Assembly: GCA_937969105.1 (NCBI GenBank)
Contig: CALBUZ010000047.1
Span: 1 to 8,708 of the forward strand
Origin: an uncultured Collinsella sp.
GTDB lineage: Bacteria > Actinomycetota > Coriobacteriia > Coriobacteriales > Coriobacteriaceae
Length of the DNA stretch: 8,708 nt
Reading direction: 5' to 3'
Part shown: positions 1-6,061 of the stretch, in pieces
How positions within the stretch are numbered: position 1 is the first letter of the stretch
Layout of the letters: each line of letters opens with the position of its first letter
Translations under genes and position numbers: made by a program
Notes under the pieces: model-generated
Told to the model about the DNA's origin: nothing
Database searches by the model: none
What the model saw: only the letters and a program-made list of their open reading frames with translations

Positions 1-402
1 ATGCCGTGCGTGCGCTGGGAGCGCAAGGAGGATCCGACCGCCGGTAACTGCTATAACTGCCCCATCGTCATGAGCTACCCCACGGCGCTGGCGCTCAATA
101 TCGACGAGATCCGCGAGCAGAACATCGAGTTCCTGTACCCGTTTGTGCCGTATCACGATAAGACCGAGCTCAAGCGCCGTCATGTCGTACTCGATGATAT
201 CCCCGGCTACCCCGAGGATTATTTTGCCGTGGAGGACGACTTAGCTCGCGCATCGGCTTTACTCGCGAAGCGTCGTGTTCCCGAGACGCGTGGATTCGAA
301 AAGCTCGTCCGGTTTTTAATGGGCAAGGGCTTTTCGTATCACATCGCCGCCGATGCCGTTAAGGCGCGTCTCGATGCCGAACGTGAGGAATGTGCAGTTT
401 AG
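1..402 (+). CDS. Chimeric partial ORF: activase (DUF2229-type) fragment joined to RecX C-terminus
   Basis: The frame is open from the first base to TAG at 400-402 (133 residues). Two unrelated families seem to be joined in it. Residues ~1-60 contain PCVRWERKEDPTAGN, then NCPIVMSYPTALALN and FLYPFVPYHDK. This is the pattern of the C-terminal region of 2-hydroxyacyl-CoA dehydratase activase-related proteins (DUF2229), normally deep inside a protein of many hundreds of residues. Residues ~79-126 (EDDLARASALLAKR, then KLVRFLMGKGFSYHIAADAVKARL) read like the last helical repeat of RecX, the RecA modulator. A recX end is expected here because recA-recX commonly lies near rny in Coriobacteriia (my recollection). 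The switch is near residue 60 (about base 175-190). The ATG at base 1 is probably an internal Met at the window edge; no upstream sequence is available to judge a ribosome binding site. Either part is unlikely to be functional as drawn. The RecX assignment is good but from a short segment. Confidence 0.6.
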   Translation: MPCVRWERKEDPTAGNCYNCPIVMSYPTALALNIDEIREQNIEFLYPFVPYHDKTELKRRHVVLDDIPGYPEDYFAVEDDLARASALLAKRRVPETRGFEKLVRFLMGKGFSYHIAADAVKARLDAEREECAV

Positions 403-464
403 ACACCTGTGTTTTGCGTGCCTGCCGTTCACCGCGTTTTAGCCGCCGTACCGGGTCCATTTAT

Positions 465-493
465 TTGACAGTTGTTGCGGTTCAACGTACGAT
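465..493 (+). promoter_or_regulatory. Probable sigma-70-type promoter for rny
   Basis: A perfect TTGACA -35 hexamer at 465-470 is followed after exactly 17 bases by TACGAT at 488-493, a 4/6 match to TATAAT. It lies in the non-coding gap after the RecX-like ORF. Transcription would start near base 500, giving rny a leader of about 160 nucleotides. The hexamers and spacing are seen directly; the promoter role is inferred. Confidence 0.6.
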
Positions 494-522
494 AAACACC
501 GTCATTTGCTTTGTGATATGTG

Positions 523-537
523 CTCATCTTTGATGAG
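523..537 (+). promoter_or_regulatory. Small perfect hairpin followed by T-rich DNA in the rny leader
   Basis: CTCATC at 523-528 and GATGAG at 532-537 form a 6-bp perfect stem with a TTT loop. It is followed by TTTGTTTATATGTTTAT-like T-rich sequence. It could be a weak terminator or pause site, or simply a leader structure. The stem is short and only half GC, so strong termination is doubtful. Confidence 0.3.
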
Positions 538-598
538 TTTGTTTATATGTTTATCTGTATCCGACCCGCATAAGCTGCGCCCATATTACTCAAATGTC

Positions 599-630
599 GC
601 GAGCCGTTCGCAAGGACGGTTCGCTTTGTT
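599..630 (+). promoter_or_regulatory. 9-bp stem-loop in rny 5' leader, terminator- or attenuator-like
   Basis: GCGAGCCGT at 599-607 pairs with ACGGTTCGC at 616-624 (eight Watson-Crick pairs and one G-U), with an 8-base loop. TTTGTT follows at once at 625-630. A GC-rich stem plus a U-rich tail resembles an intrinsic terminator. It sits only ~30 bases before the rny start codon and downstream of the proposed promoter, so it could act as an attenuator or as an RNase-sensitive or protective leader structure. The rest of the gap (403-464 and 538-598) shows no gene or recognisable motif. Confidence 0.4.
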
Positions 631-648
631 GTGTAACGAATCCATAAA

Positions 649-654
649 AAGGAG
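649..654 (+). promoter_or_regulatory. Shine-Dalgarno sequence deciding the rny start
   Basis: AAGGAG lies five bases before ATG at 660. An in-frame GTG at 654 overlaps this site and has no separate Shine-Dalgarno sequence at a usable distance, so ATG 660 is the better start. Confidence 0.75.
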
Positions 655-659
655 TGAGC

Positions 660-2210
660 ATGCCTATCATCGCAGCGCTCGTTGGCATCGTTTTGGGTGC
701 CATCGCCGCCATTGCCTACATGCGCACCGCCAAGCAGGGTAGTCTTCACGAGGCCGACGAAAAGATCCAGTCGGCTCACGCACAGGCTGAGTCCCTAATC
801 GGCGATGCAAAGCGTCAGGCCGAGACCCTCAAAAAAGAGGCTCTGCTCGAGGCTAAAGAAGAGATCATCAAGAACAAGCAGGCTGCCGAGGCCGAGGACA
901 AGCAGCGTAAGAACGAGATTCGTACGCTCGAGAATCGTGTGATGCAGCGCGAGGAGTCCCTCGATCGCCGCAACGATGCCCTCGATAAGCGTGAGCACCA
1001 GCTGTCCAGCCAGGCTGGCCAGGTCGAGAAGCGCTCCCGCGAGCTTGAGGAGCTCTGCGCCAAGCAGACCTCGGAGCTCGAGCGTATTGCCGACCTGACC
1101 CGTGAGGACGCTCACAAGGAGCTCCTCGACAAGGTTCGCGGCGAGGTTACCCACGAGGCCGCCACGATCATCCGCGAGTCCGAGCAGCAGGTTCGCGCCG
1201 AGTGCCACAAGACCGCCCAGGAGATTCTGTCCCTGGCGATTCAGCGCTGCGCCGCCGATCACACCGCCGAGGTCACCGTTACCTCCGTGCATATTCCGTC
1301 TGACGACCTGAAGGGTCGCATCATTGGCCGCGAGGGTCGCAATATTCGCACCTTTGAGCAGGTTTCCGGCGTTAACCTCGTGATCGATGACACGCCCGAG
1401 ACCGTCGTGCTTTCGAGCTTCGATCCGGTCCGTCGCGAGACCGCCCGCGTCGCCCTCGAGAACCTTATTGCTGACGGCCGCATTCACCCTGCCCGCATCG
1501 AGGAGATGTATCACAAGGCTGCCGACTTGGTTCAGCAGCGCGTACGCGAGGCTGGCGAACAGGCCGCCTTCGATACCGGTATCCACGATCTGCACCCCGA
1601 GATCGTTAAGACCCTGGGTGCTCTGCGCTACCGCACCTCTTTTGGCCAGAACGTGCTCCAGCATTCCCTCGAGGTTTCCGACCTGTGCGGCGTGATGGCT
1701 TCCGAGCTTGGCCTGGACGTTGTGACCGCTAAGCGTGCCGGCCTGCTGCACGATCTTGGCAAGGCTATCGACCATGATGTCGAGGGTCCGCATGCCGTTA
1801 TCGGCGCCGAGCTCGCCCGTCGCTATGGCGAGAAGCCCGTTATCGTTCACGCTATCGAGGCTCACCACGCCGACGTCGACCCCAACACAGTGCTCGATGT
1901 TCTGGTCCAGGCTGCCGATGCTGTTTCTGCCTCTCGCCCCGGTGCCCGTCGCGAATCGGCCGAGAACTACATCAAGCGCCTTGAGAAGCTCGAGGAGATT
2001 GCCAACTCCCATGACGGCGTCGAGCGTACCTATGCCATGCAGGCTGGTCGCGAGGTCCACGTCATGGTTCAGCCGGACAAGATTTCCGATGCTCAGTCCA
2101 CGGTCTTGGCTCATGACATCGCCCATCAGATCGAGGAAGAGATGGAGTATCCCGGTCAGGTGCGCGTCGTTGTGATTCGCGAGAGCCGCGCTGTCGATAT
2201 CGCTAAATAA
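660..2210 (+). CDS. rny: Ribonuclease Y
   Basis: RNase Y is a membrane-anchored endoribonuclease that starts bulk mRNA decay by cutting single-stranded, AU-rich sites. The product is 516 residues, the usual length. Residues ~2-22 form one hydrophobic segment ([20 protein letters not shown]), the N-terminal anchor. Residues ~28-180 are a charged, Glu/Lys/Arg/Gln-rich coiled coil. A KH RNA-binding domain follows, with the [10 protein letters not shown] loop at ~219-228. The HD phosphohydrolase domain shows His335 (LQHSLE) and the paired His364-Asp365 ([12 protein letters not shown]), the expected metal ligands. All key residues appear intact. The C-terminal RNase Y-specific region ends ...[18 protein letters not shown] 660 is preferred over GTG 654 because the latter lies in the Shine-Dalgarno sequence. 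The gene has its own candidate promoter and a structured leader, and is followed after one base by a GHKL ATPase gene, so the two are probably cotranscribed. Identification is firm. Confidence 0.96.
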   Translation: MPIIAALVGIVLGAIAAIAYMRTAKQGSLHEADEKIQSAHAQAESLIGDAKRQAETLKKEALLEAKEEIIKNKQAAEAEDKQRKNEIRTLENRVMQREESLDRRNDALDKREHQLSSQAGQVEKRSRELEELCAKQTSELERIADLTREDAHKELLDKVRGEVTHEAATIIRESEQQVRAECHKTAQEILSLAIQRCAADHTAEVTVTSVHIPSDDLKGRIIGREGRNIRTFEQVSGVNLVIDDTPETVVLSSFDPVRRETARVALENLIADGRIHPARIEEMYHKAADLVQQRVREAGEQAAFDTGIHDLHPEIVKTLGALRYRTSFGQNVLQHSLEVSDLCGVMASELGLDVVTAKRAGLLHDLGKAIDHDVEGPHAVIGAELARRYGEKPVIVHAIEAHHADVDPNTVLDVLVQAADAVSASRPGARRESAENYIKRLEKLEEIANSHDGVERTYAMQAGREVHVMVQPDKISDAQSTVLAHDIAHQIEEEMEYPGQVRVVVIRESRAVDIAK

Positions 2211-2211
2211 C

Positions 2212-3297
2212 ATGAACGACGCGAACGAGCTCATCTCATTTATCGCGTCGATGTCGGGGGAGGGCAACCTTCGCGTCGAGGAGAACCTTGGCGAGGGGTA
2301 TGTCCGCCTCCGCGTTTCGGAGGCCGAGCGGCGCCAAGCAAAGCACGACATTCAGCATGTCGAGGATATTGTCATCGAAATGCTGCGCAACGCTCGTGAT
2401 GCCGGCGCCGACAAGGTCTATCTCGCCACGACCAAGGAAGATGGCGTCCGTACGCTCGTCTTTCTGGATAACGGCTCGGGCGTGCCGCAGGATATGCAAG
2501 AACGTATCTTCGATGCCCGCGTTACCTCCAAGCTCGAGAGCATGAAGATGGATCGTTGGGGCGTCCACGGTCGAGGCATGGCTTTGTTCTCGATTAAGCA
2601 GAACACCGACGAGGCGCGCGTTGTCGCGTCGGATGTTGGCCTTGGCTCGGTCTTTAAGGTGAGCGTCGCTACCGACCGCCTTGGCGAGCGCGCCGACCAG
2701 TCCAGCTGGCCTCAGGCCGTGAAGGACGAGGACGGTCACTATGTCTGCGCCCGTGGCCCTCACAACATCATTCGCGCCGCCTGCGAGTTTGCCCTCGAGG
2801 AGCTGCGCGCCTGTGATGTCTATCTGGGGTCTCCGTCCGAGATCGCCGCGACGCTGCATGCGCAGGCGTCCAGCCGTCTCGATGCTTCTCGTCTTTTGTT
2901 TATCGATGACGAAGCCGAGCTTCCCGTGGTCGATCGCCTGGGTCTTGCTTCGGATGCGGAAGACTTTATCCGTATCTGTTCGGGTTTGGGCCTTGAGATG
3001 TCCGAGCGTACGGCGCATCGTATCTTGGCTGGCCAGATTAAGCCTGTTCGCGGTGTGACCGCACGTCTGCTACGTGAGCGCGATTCGTCCTCACATGCGT
3101 CTGCTCCGGTTGATCTTGCCAAGGATCGTCGCGGGCTGCGTATTGCCAAGGACGACATGGCGCAGTTCTCGCGAGCAGTGGAGCGCGACTTTAACGATCT
3201 TGCATCGCGGTACTATCTCAACCTTTGCGGTGACCCCAAGATTCGTGTTTCGCGTGATCGTATTACCGTGACGTTCGATCTTGCCAAAGAGGAATAG
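2212..3297 (+). CDS. GHKL-fold (HATPase_c) ATP-binding protein of unknown function
   Basis: The 361-residue product has a clear Bergerat ATP-binding fold in its first half. The N box is EMLRNARDAGAD (Glu56, Asn60, Asp63). The G1 box is LDNGSGVP (Asp86, Gly88, Gly90). A lid segment FDARVTSK (~100-107) precedes a glycine-rich G2 stretch GVHGRGMALFSI (117-128), and GSVFKVSV (~145-152) closes the domain. This is the fold of histidine kinases, MutL, GyrB and Hsp90. No kinase phosphoacceptor-His domain, sensor region, signal peptide or membrane segment is seen. Residues ~160-361 are a soluble extension I cannot assign. It includes a helical stretch near 245-290 (DAEDFIRICSGLGLEMSERTAHRILAG) and a basic part near 285-320. 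The start codon lies one base after the rny stop, with no visible Shine-Dalgarno sequence, which suggests translational coupling to rny. It occupies the place that ymdB has next to rny in Bacillus. The ATPase fold is well supported; substrate and role are unknown. Confidence 0.8.
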   Translation: MNDANELISFIASMSGEGNLRVEENLGEGYVRLRVSEAERRQAKHDIQHVEDIVIEMLRNARDAGADKVYLATTKEDGVRTLVFLDNGSGVPQDMQERIFDARVTSKLESMKMDRWGVHGRGMALFSIKQNTDEARVVASDVGLGSVFKVSVATDRLGERADQSSWPQAVKDEDGHYVCARGPHNIIRAACEFALEELRACDVYLGSPSEIAATLHAQASSRLDASRLLFIDDEAELPVVDRLGLASDAEDFIRICSGLGLEMSERTAHRILAGQIKPVRGVTARLLRERDSSSHASAPVDLAKDRRGLRIAKDDMAQFSRAVERDFNDLASRYYLNLCGDPKIRVSRDRITVTFDLAKEE

Positions 3298-3301
3298 CAT
3301 C

Positions 3302-3330
3302 TTTACCGAGTCCGTTCGGTACGATACAGT
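3302..3330 (+). promoter_or_regulatory. Candidate promoter with embedded dyad upstream of the spoVS-like gene
   Basis: TTTACC at 3302-3307 and TACAGT at 3325-3330 are separated by 17 bases, each matching the sigma-70 hexamers at 4 of 6 positions. Overlapping the -35 and spacer is a perfect dyad, TACCGA (3304-3309) and TCGGTA (3316-3321), with a 6-base centre. It could be an operator or a small RNA hairpin after the ATPase gene. The promoter match is modest. Confidence 0.35.
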
Positions 3331-3359
3331 TATTGCAGTTAAAACGTACTTTTAAACGC

Positions 3360-3364
3360 AGGAG
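3360..3364 (+). promoter_or_regulatory. Shine-Dalgarno sequence for the spoVS-like gene
   Basis: AGGAG lies seven bases before ATG 3372. It decides this start over an in-frame TTG at 3333, which would add 13 residues that do not resemble the family and would overlap the Shine-Dalgarno sequence. Confidence 0.7.
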
Positions 3365-3371
3365 TTTCTTC

Positions 3372-3689
3372 ATGGATTGCCTGAAGGTATCAAGCAAATC
3401 ATCGCCCGCGTCCGTTGCCGGCGCCATTGCCGGCATGGTCAAAGATGGCGTTCCCGTCAATATTCAGTGCGTCGGCGCGGGTGCCGTCAACCAGGCCATT
3501 AAGTCTGTGGCCATTGCACGCGGATTTTTGATTCCGACCGGGTTTGATATTTCCTGCGCGCCGGTGTTCTCCGACATCCTCATCAACGGGGAGTCGCGCA
3601 CGGCCATCCGTCTTTCTATTTATGTTCATCAGATTAATCGAGCTGCTATGGATAACGTTGTGATGGACGACGTTAAGCCTGTGGCATAG
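3372..3689 (+). CDS. spoVS: Stage V sporulation protein S (SpoVS)-like protein
   Basis: The 105-residue product matches the small SpoVS family almost end to end: LKVSSKSSPASVAGAIAGMV, then IQCVGAGAVNQAIKSVAIARGF, a FSDILINGESRTAIRLSIYV core and little else. SpoVS is an Alba-like small protein, thought to bind nucleic acid, that affects sporulation and septation in Bacillus. It is also widespread in bacteria that form no spores, so the name says nothing about lifestyle. Typical members are about 86 residues; here ~19 extra residues (HQINRAAMDNVVMDDVKPVA) follow the core. ATG 3372 is chosen for its AGGAG. The gene lies 74 bases after the ATPase gene and 63 bases before miaB, echoing the rny-ymdB-spoVS arrangement of Firmicutes. 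An RNA- or DNA-binding role alongside RNase Y is plausible but unproven. Confidence 0.88.
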   Translation: MDCLKVSSKSSPASVAGAIAGMVKDGVPVNIQCVGAGAVNQAIKSVAIARGFLIPTGFDISCAPVFSDILINGESRTAIRLSIYVHQINRAAMDNVVMDDVKPVA

Positions 3690-3752
3690 CGTGTTTACTC
3701 TTTGCCTGTGCTCTTTGATTCCGCCTATTCCACCTCGTTAGGACTTATACAC

Positions 3753-5123
3753 ATGGACCAGGGTTCCGTACGCGATATTCTTGCCGGTAAAACCTACTTT
3801 ATCCGCACCTTTGGCTGCCAGATGAATCAGCACGACTCCGAGCGCGTGAGTGGCCTGCTCGACTCGTATGGTTGCCTCATGGCGCTCGATCCGGAGCATG
3901 CTGACATTGTCGTGTTCATGACGTGCTGCGTTCGTGAGGCCGCTGACACCCGTCTGTACGGTCAGTGCAACTCTTGTAAGAGCCTCCCGCCTTCGCCCTC
4001 GGGCAAGCGCGTGGTCGCCGTGGGCGGTTGCATCGCGCAGCGCGACGGCGAAGGTCTGCTCACCAATGTCGATAACGTCAATGTCATCTTTGGCACTCAT
4101 TCCATCGCGCATGTTGCCGAGCTCATTGCCGAGGCATTCTTGGATGGCAAGCGTCATATTCGCACCAATGAGCACGAGGACACGGATGCTATGAGTATGC
4201 CGTGGCATCGTGAGACGCAGTATCACGCATGGGTTCCCATTATGACGGGCTGTAATAACTTCTGCACCTATTGCATCGTGCCGTATGTGCGCGGTCGCGA
4301 AAAGAGCCGTCCTTTCGAGGAGATTGTCGACGAGGTGACCGGTCTGGTACGCCAGGGCGTGCGTGAGGTCACGCTTCTGGGTCAAAACGTCAACTCCTAT
4401 GGTCGCGATCTGTTTGGCAAGCCGCGCTTTGCCGACCTGTTGCGTGCCGTGGGTGATACGGGTGTGGAGCGTATCTTCTTTACTTCCTCGCACCCCAAAG
4501 ACCTGCTACCCGAGACTATCGACGCTATGGCTGAGACGCCTGTCGTCATGCCGCAGCTGCACCTGGCAGTTCAGTCGGGCTCGACGCGCATCCTTAAAGA
4601 GATGAATCGTCGCTATACGCGCGAGGATTATCTGGGGCTCGTCGATCGCATCCGCAATCGCATGCCTGATATCGCGCTTTCGACCGATATCATCGTGGGT
4701 TTCCCCGGCGAGACCGAGGAAGACTTTGAGCAGACGCTCTCGCTTGCCGAGACGGTCCGTTATGCTCAGGCCTATACGTTTATCTATTCTAAGCGCGCCG
4801 GTACTCCGGCCGCCGAGATTGACGATCCCACTCCGCATGAGGTAATTCTTGAGCGCTTCAACCGTCTGGTGAAGGTTATCGAGACCACAGCGCACGAGTA
4901 TAACCAAGGTGAGCTCCACACCGTTGTGCCGGCGCTTATTGAGGGTACGAGCAAAAAGAATGACGCGGTGCTGCTGGGCAAGAGTCCTAAGAACCAGACC
5001 GTTCATGCACCGATTCCCGAGGGCTACAGCATCGATCAGTTGATTGGCAAGATTGTCGATGTTGACGTCGACGTTGCCAAGACGTGGTATCTGTCCGGAT
5101 CCGTTGTGGGCGAGCCGCGCTAA
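3753..5123 (+). CDS. miaB: tRNA-2-methylthio-N6-dimethylallyladenosine synthase MiaB
   Basis: MiaB is a radical-SAM methylthiotransferase that converts i6A37 to ms2i6A37 in tRNAs reading UNN codons, using two [4Fe-4S] clusters. The product is 456 residues. The N-terminal methylthiotransferase domain has the three auxiliary-cluster cysteines Cys22 (TFGCQMNQHDSE), Cys58 (MTCCVREAAD) and Cys93 (VGGC). The radical-SAM motif CxxxCxxC is Cys167, Cys171, Cys174 in MTGCNNFCTYCIVPYVRGRE. Downstream are the family segments LLGQNVNSYG, SSHPKDL, LHLAVQSGS and DIIVGFPGETEEDF, and a C-terminal TRAM domain (~385-453) for tRNA binding. Two extra cysteines form QCNSC at residues 71-75. The start is ATG 3753, nine bases after AGGA (3740-3743); an in-frame TTG at 3702 would add 17 residues with no family resemblance. 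The stop codon overlaps the miaA start by one base. I see no strong promoter in the 63-base gap before it. Confidence 0.96.
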   Translation: MDQGSVRDILAGKTYFIRTFGCQMNQHDSERVSGLLDSYGCLMALDPEHADIVVFMTCCVREAADTRLYGQCNSCKSLPPSPSGKRVVAVGGCIAQRDGEGLLTNVDNVNVIFGTHSIAHVAELIAEAFLDGKRHIRTNEHEDTDAMSMPWHRETQYHAWVPIMTGCNNFCTYCIVPYVRGREKSRPFEEIVDEVTGLVRQGVREVTLLGQNVNSYGRDLFGKPRFADLLRAVGDTGVERIFFTSSHPKDLLPETIDAMAETPVVMPQLHLAVQSGSTRILKEMNRRYTREDYLGLVDRIRNRMPDIALSTDIIVGFPGETEEDFEQTLSLAETVRYAQAYTFIYSKRAGTPAAEIDDPTPHEVILERFNRLVKVIETTAHEYNQGELHTVVPALIEGTSKKNDAVLLGKSPKNQTVHAPIPEGYSIDQLIGKIVDVDVDVAKTWYLSGSVVGEPR

Positions 5124-6061
5124 TGTTTTCTTCCGGGGCAGGTCTTTCCGCCGTTGCGATTGTCGGTCCGACCGCGGTTGGCAAAAGTGATGTCGCTGAT
5201 CGTTTGGCGGCTCGCCTTTCGTCCGAAGTGCTGTCGTGTGACGCGATGCAAATCTATCGAGGTATGGATATCGGCACTGCTAAGATGGCACCCGAGGAAT
5301 GCACGGCGCCTCTCCGCCTGGTCGATATTGTTGATCCGGGCGTTGCATATTCTGCAGCGCTGTATCAGGCAGACGCTCGTGTGCATGCTGAGCGCTTGCT
5401 GGGCGAGGGCTGCCTACCGGTGTTTTGCGGGGGTACGGGCTTGTATCTCAAGGCCGCCCTGGATGAGATGGATTTTCCCTCGGGTGAGCTTGAGGACGAT
5501 CGCCGTGCGGGGTATCAGGAGCTTGCCGAGCGCATAGGCGAGGAAGCGCTGCACGCGCTGCTTGCCGAGCGTGACCCCGAGTCCGCTGCGGTCATCCACC
5601 CCCATAATGTTCGTCGCGTGATTCGCGCACTTGAAATGCACGATGATGGTGTGTCCTATGCGCAGCAAAAGTCGCAGTTTAGTGTTCCGCGCGAGCATTA
5701 TCACGCTCTGTGGTTTGGATTGATGCGTAATCGCGAGGCGCTTTACGAGCGAATTAACCTACGCGTCGATCTGATGTTTGAGCAGGGTCTTGTTGATGAG
5801 GTTCGCGGTCTTATGGATCAGGGGCTGGGAGATGCCCTGACTTCGATGCAGGCGATTGGCTATAAAGAGATTATCGATGCCTTTGACGGCGTGATGTCTA
5901 TGGATGAGGCCCGCGAACTCATCAAGATGCGTTCGCGTCGCTATGCCAAGCGTCAGCTTTCGTGGTTTAAACGCGATGACCGCATCGTGTGGTTCGATAT
6001 GGACGAGTTTACGATCGATGAGGTCGTTGAGGATATCCTTCACCGTATCGAGGCGGCATAA
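5123..6061 (+). CDS. miaA: tRNA dimethylallyltransferase MiaA
   Basis: MiaA transfers the dimethylallyl group from DMAPP to N6 of A37 in tRNAs reading UNN codons, making the substrate for MiaB encoded just upstream. The product is 312 residues, normal for the family. A P-loop GPTAVGKS is at 15-22. SCDAMQIYRGMDIGTAK follows at ~38-54, the family's substrate-binding signature, with Asp40 as the likely general base. GGTGLYL is at ~103-109, HPHNVRRVIRALE at ~159-171, MQAIGYKE at ~242-249 and RYAKRQLSWFKRD at ~273-285. The start is ATG 5123, sharing its A with the TAA of miaB (TAATG), so reinitiation is likely; an earlier in-frame GTG (5084) lies inside miaB and adds a non-family leader. It in turn overlaps hflX by one base. 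The miaB-miaA-hflX run is probably one transcript. Confidence 0.96.
   Translation: MFSSGAGLSAVAIVGPTAVGKSDVADRLAARLSSEVLSCDAMQIYRGMDIGTAKMAPEECTAPLRLVDIVDPGVAYSAALYQADARVHAERLLGEGCLPVFCGGTGLYLKAALDEMDFPSGELEDDRRAGYQELAERIGEEALHALLAERDPESAAVIHPHNVRRVIRALEMHDDGVSYAQQKSQFSVPREHYHALWFGLMRNREALYERINLRVDLMFEQGLVDEVRGLMDQGLGDALTSMQAIGYKEIIDAFDGVMSMDEARELIKMRSRRYAKRQLSWFKRDDRIVWFDMDEFTIDEVVEDILHRIEAA

Noticed and set aside
401..416. ACACCTGTGT followed by TTTT just after the RecX-like stop as a terminator.
   Set aside because: The palindrome leaves only a two-base loop with a four-base stem, too small to be a credible intrinsic terminator.
506..742. A 78-residue plus-strand frame across the rny leader and 5' end.
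   Set aside because: It overlaps the rny start in another frame, has no Shine-Dalgarno sequence and has no recognisable protein pattern. The leader hairpins explain this stretch better.
795..2351. A 518-residue open frame on the minus strand opposite rny.
   Set aside because: It is the antisense shadow of a long, codon-biased gene. It has Leu/Gly/Asp-rich low-information sequence, no recognisable domain and no ribosome binding site, while the plus strand encodes a complete RNase Y.
3372..3689. Presence of a spoVS gene as evidence for a spore-forming host.
   Set aside because: SpoVS-like proteins are common in non-sporulating lineages, and no other sporulation gene is present in the window.
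2236..4493. Long minus-strand frames at 2236-3018 and 3738-4493.
   Set aside because: They lie opposite the GHKL ATPase and miaB genes, lack family motifs, and are explained by codon bias of the real genes.
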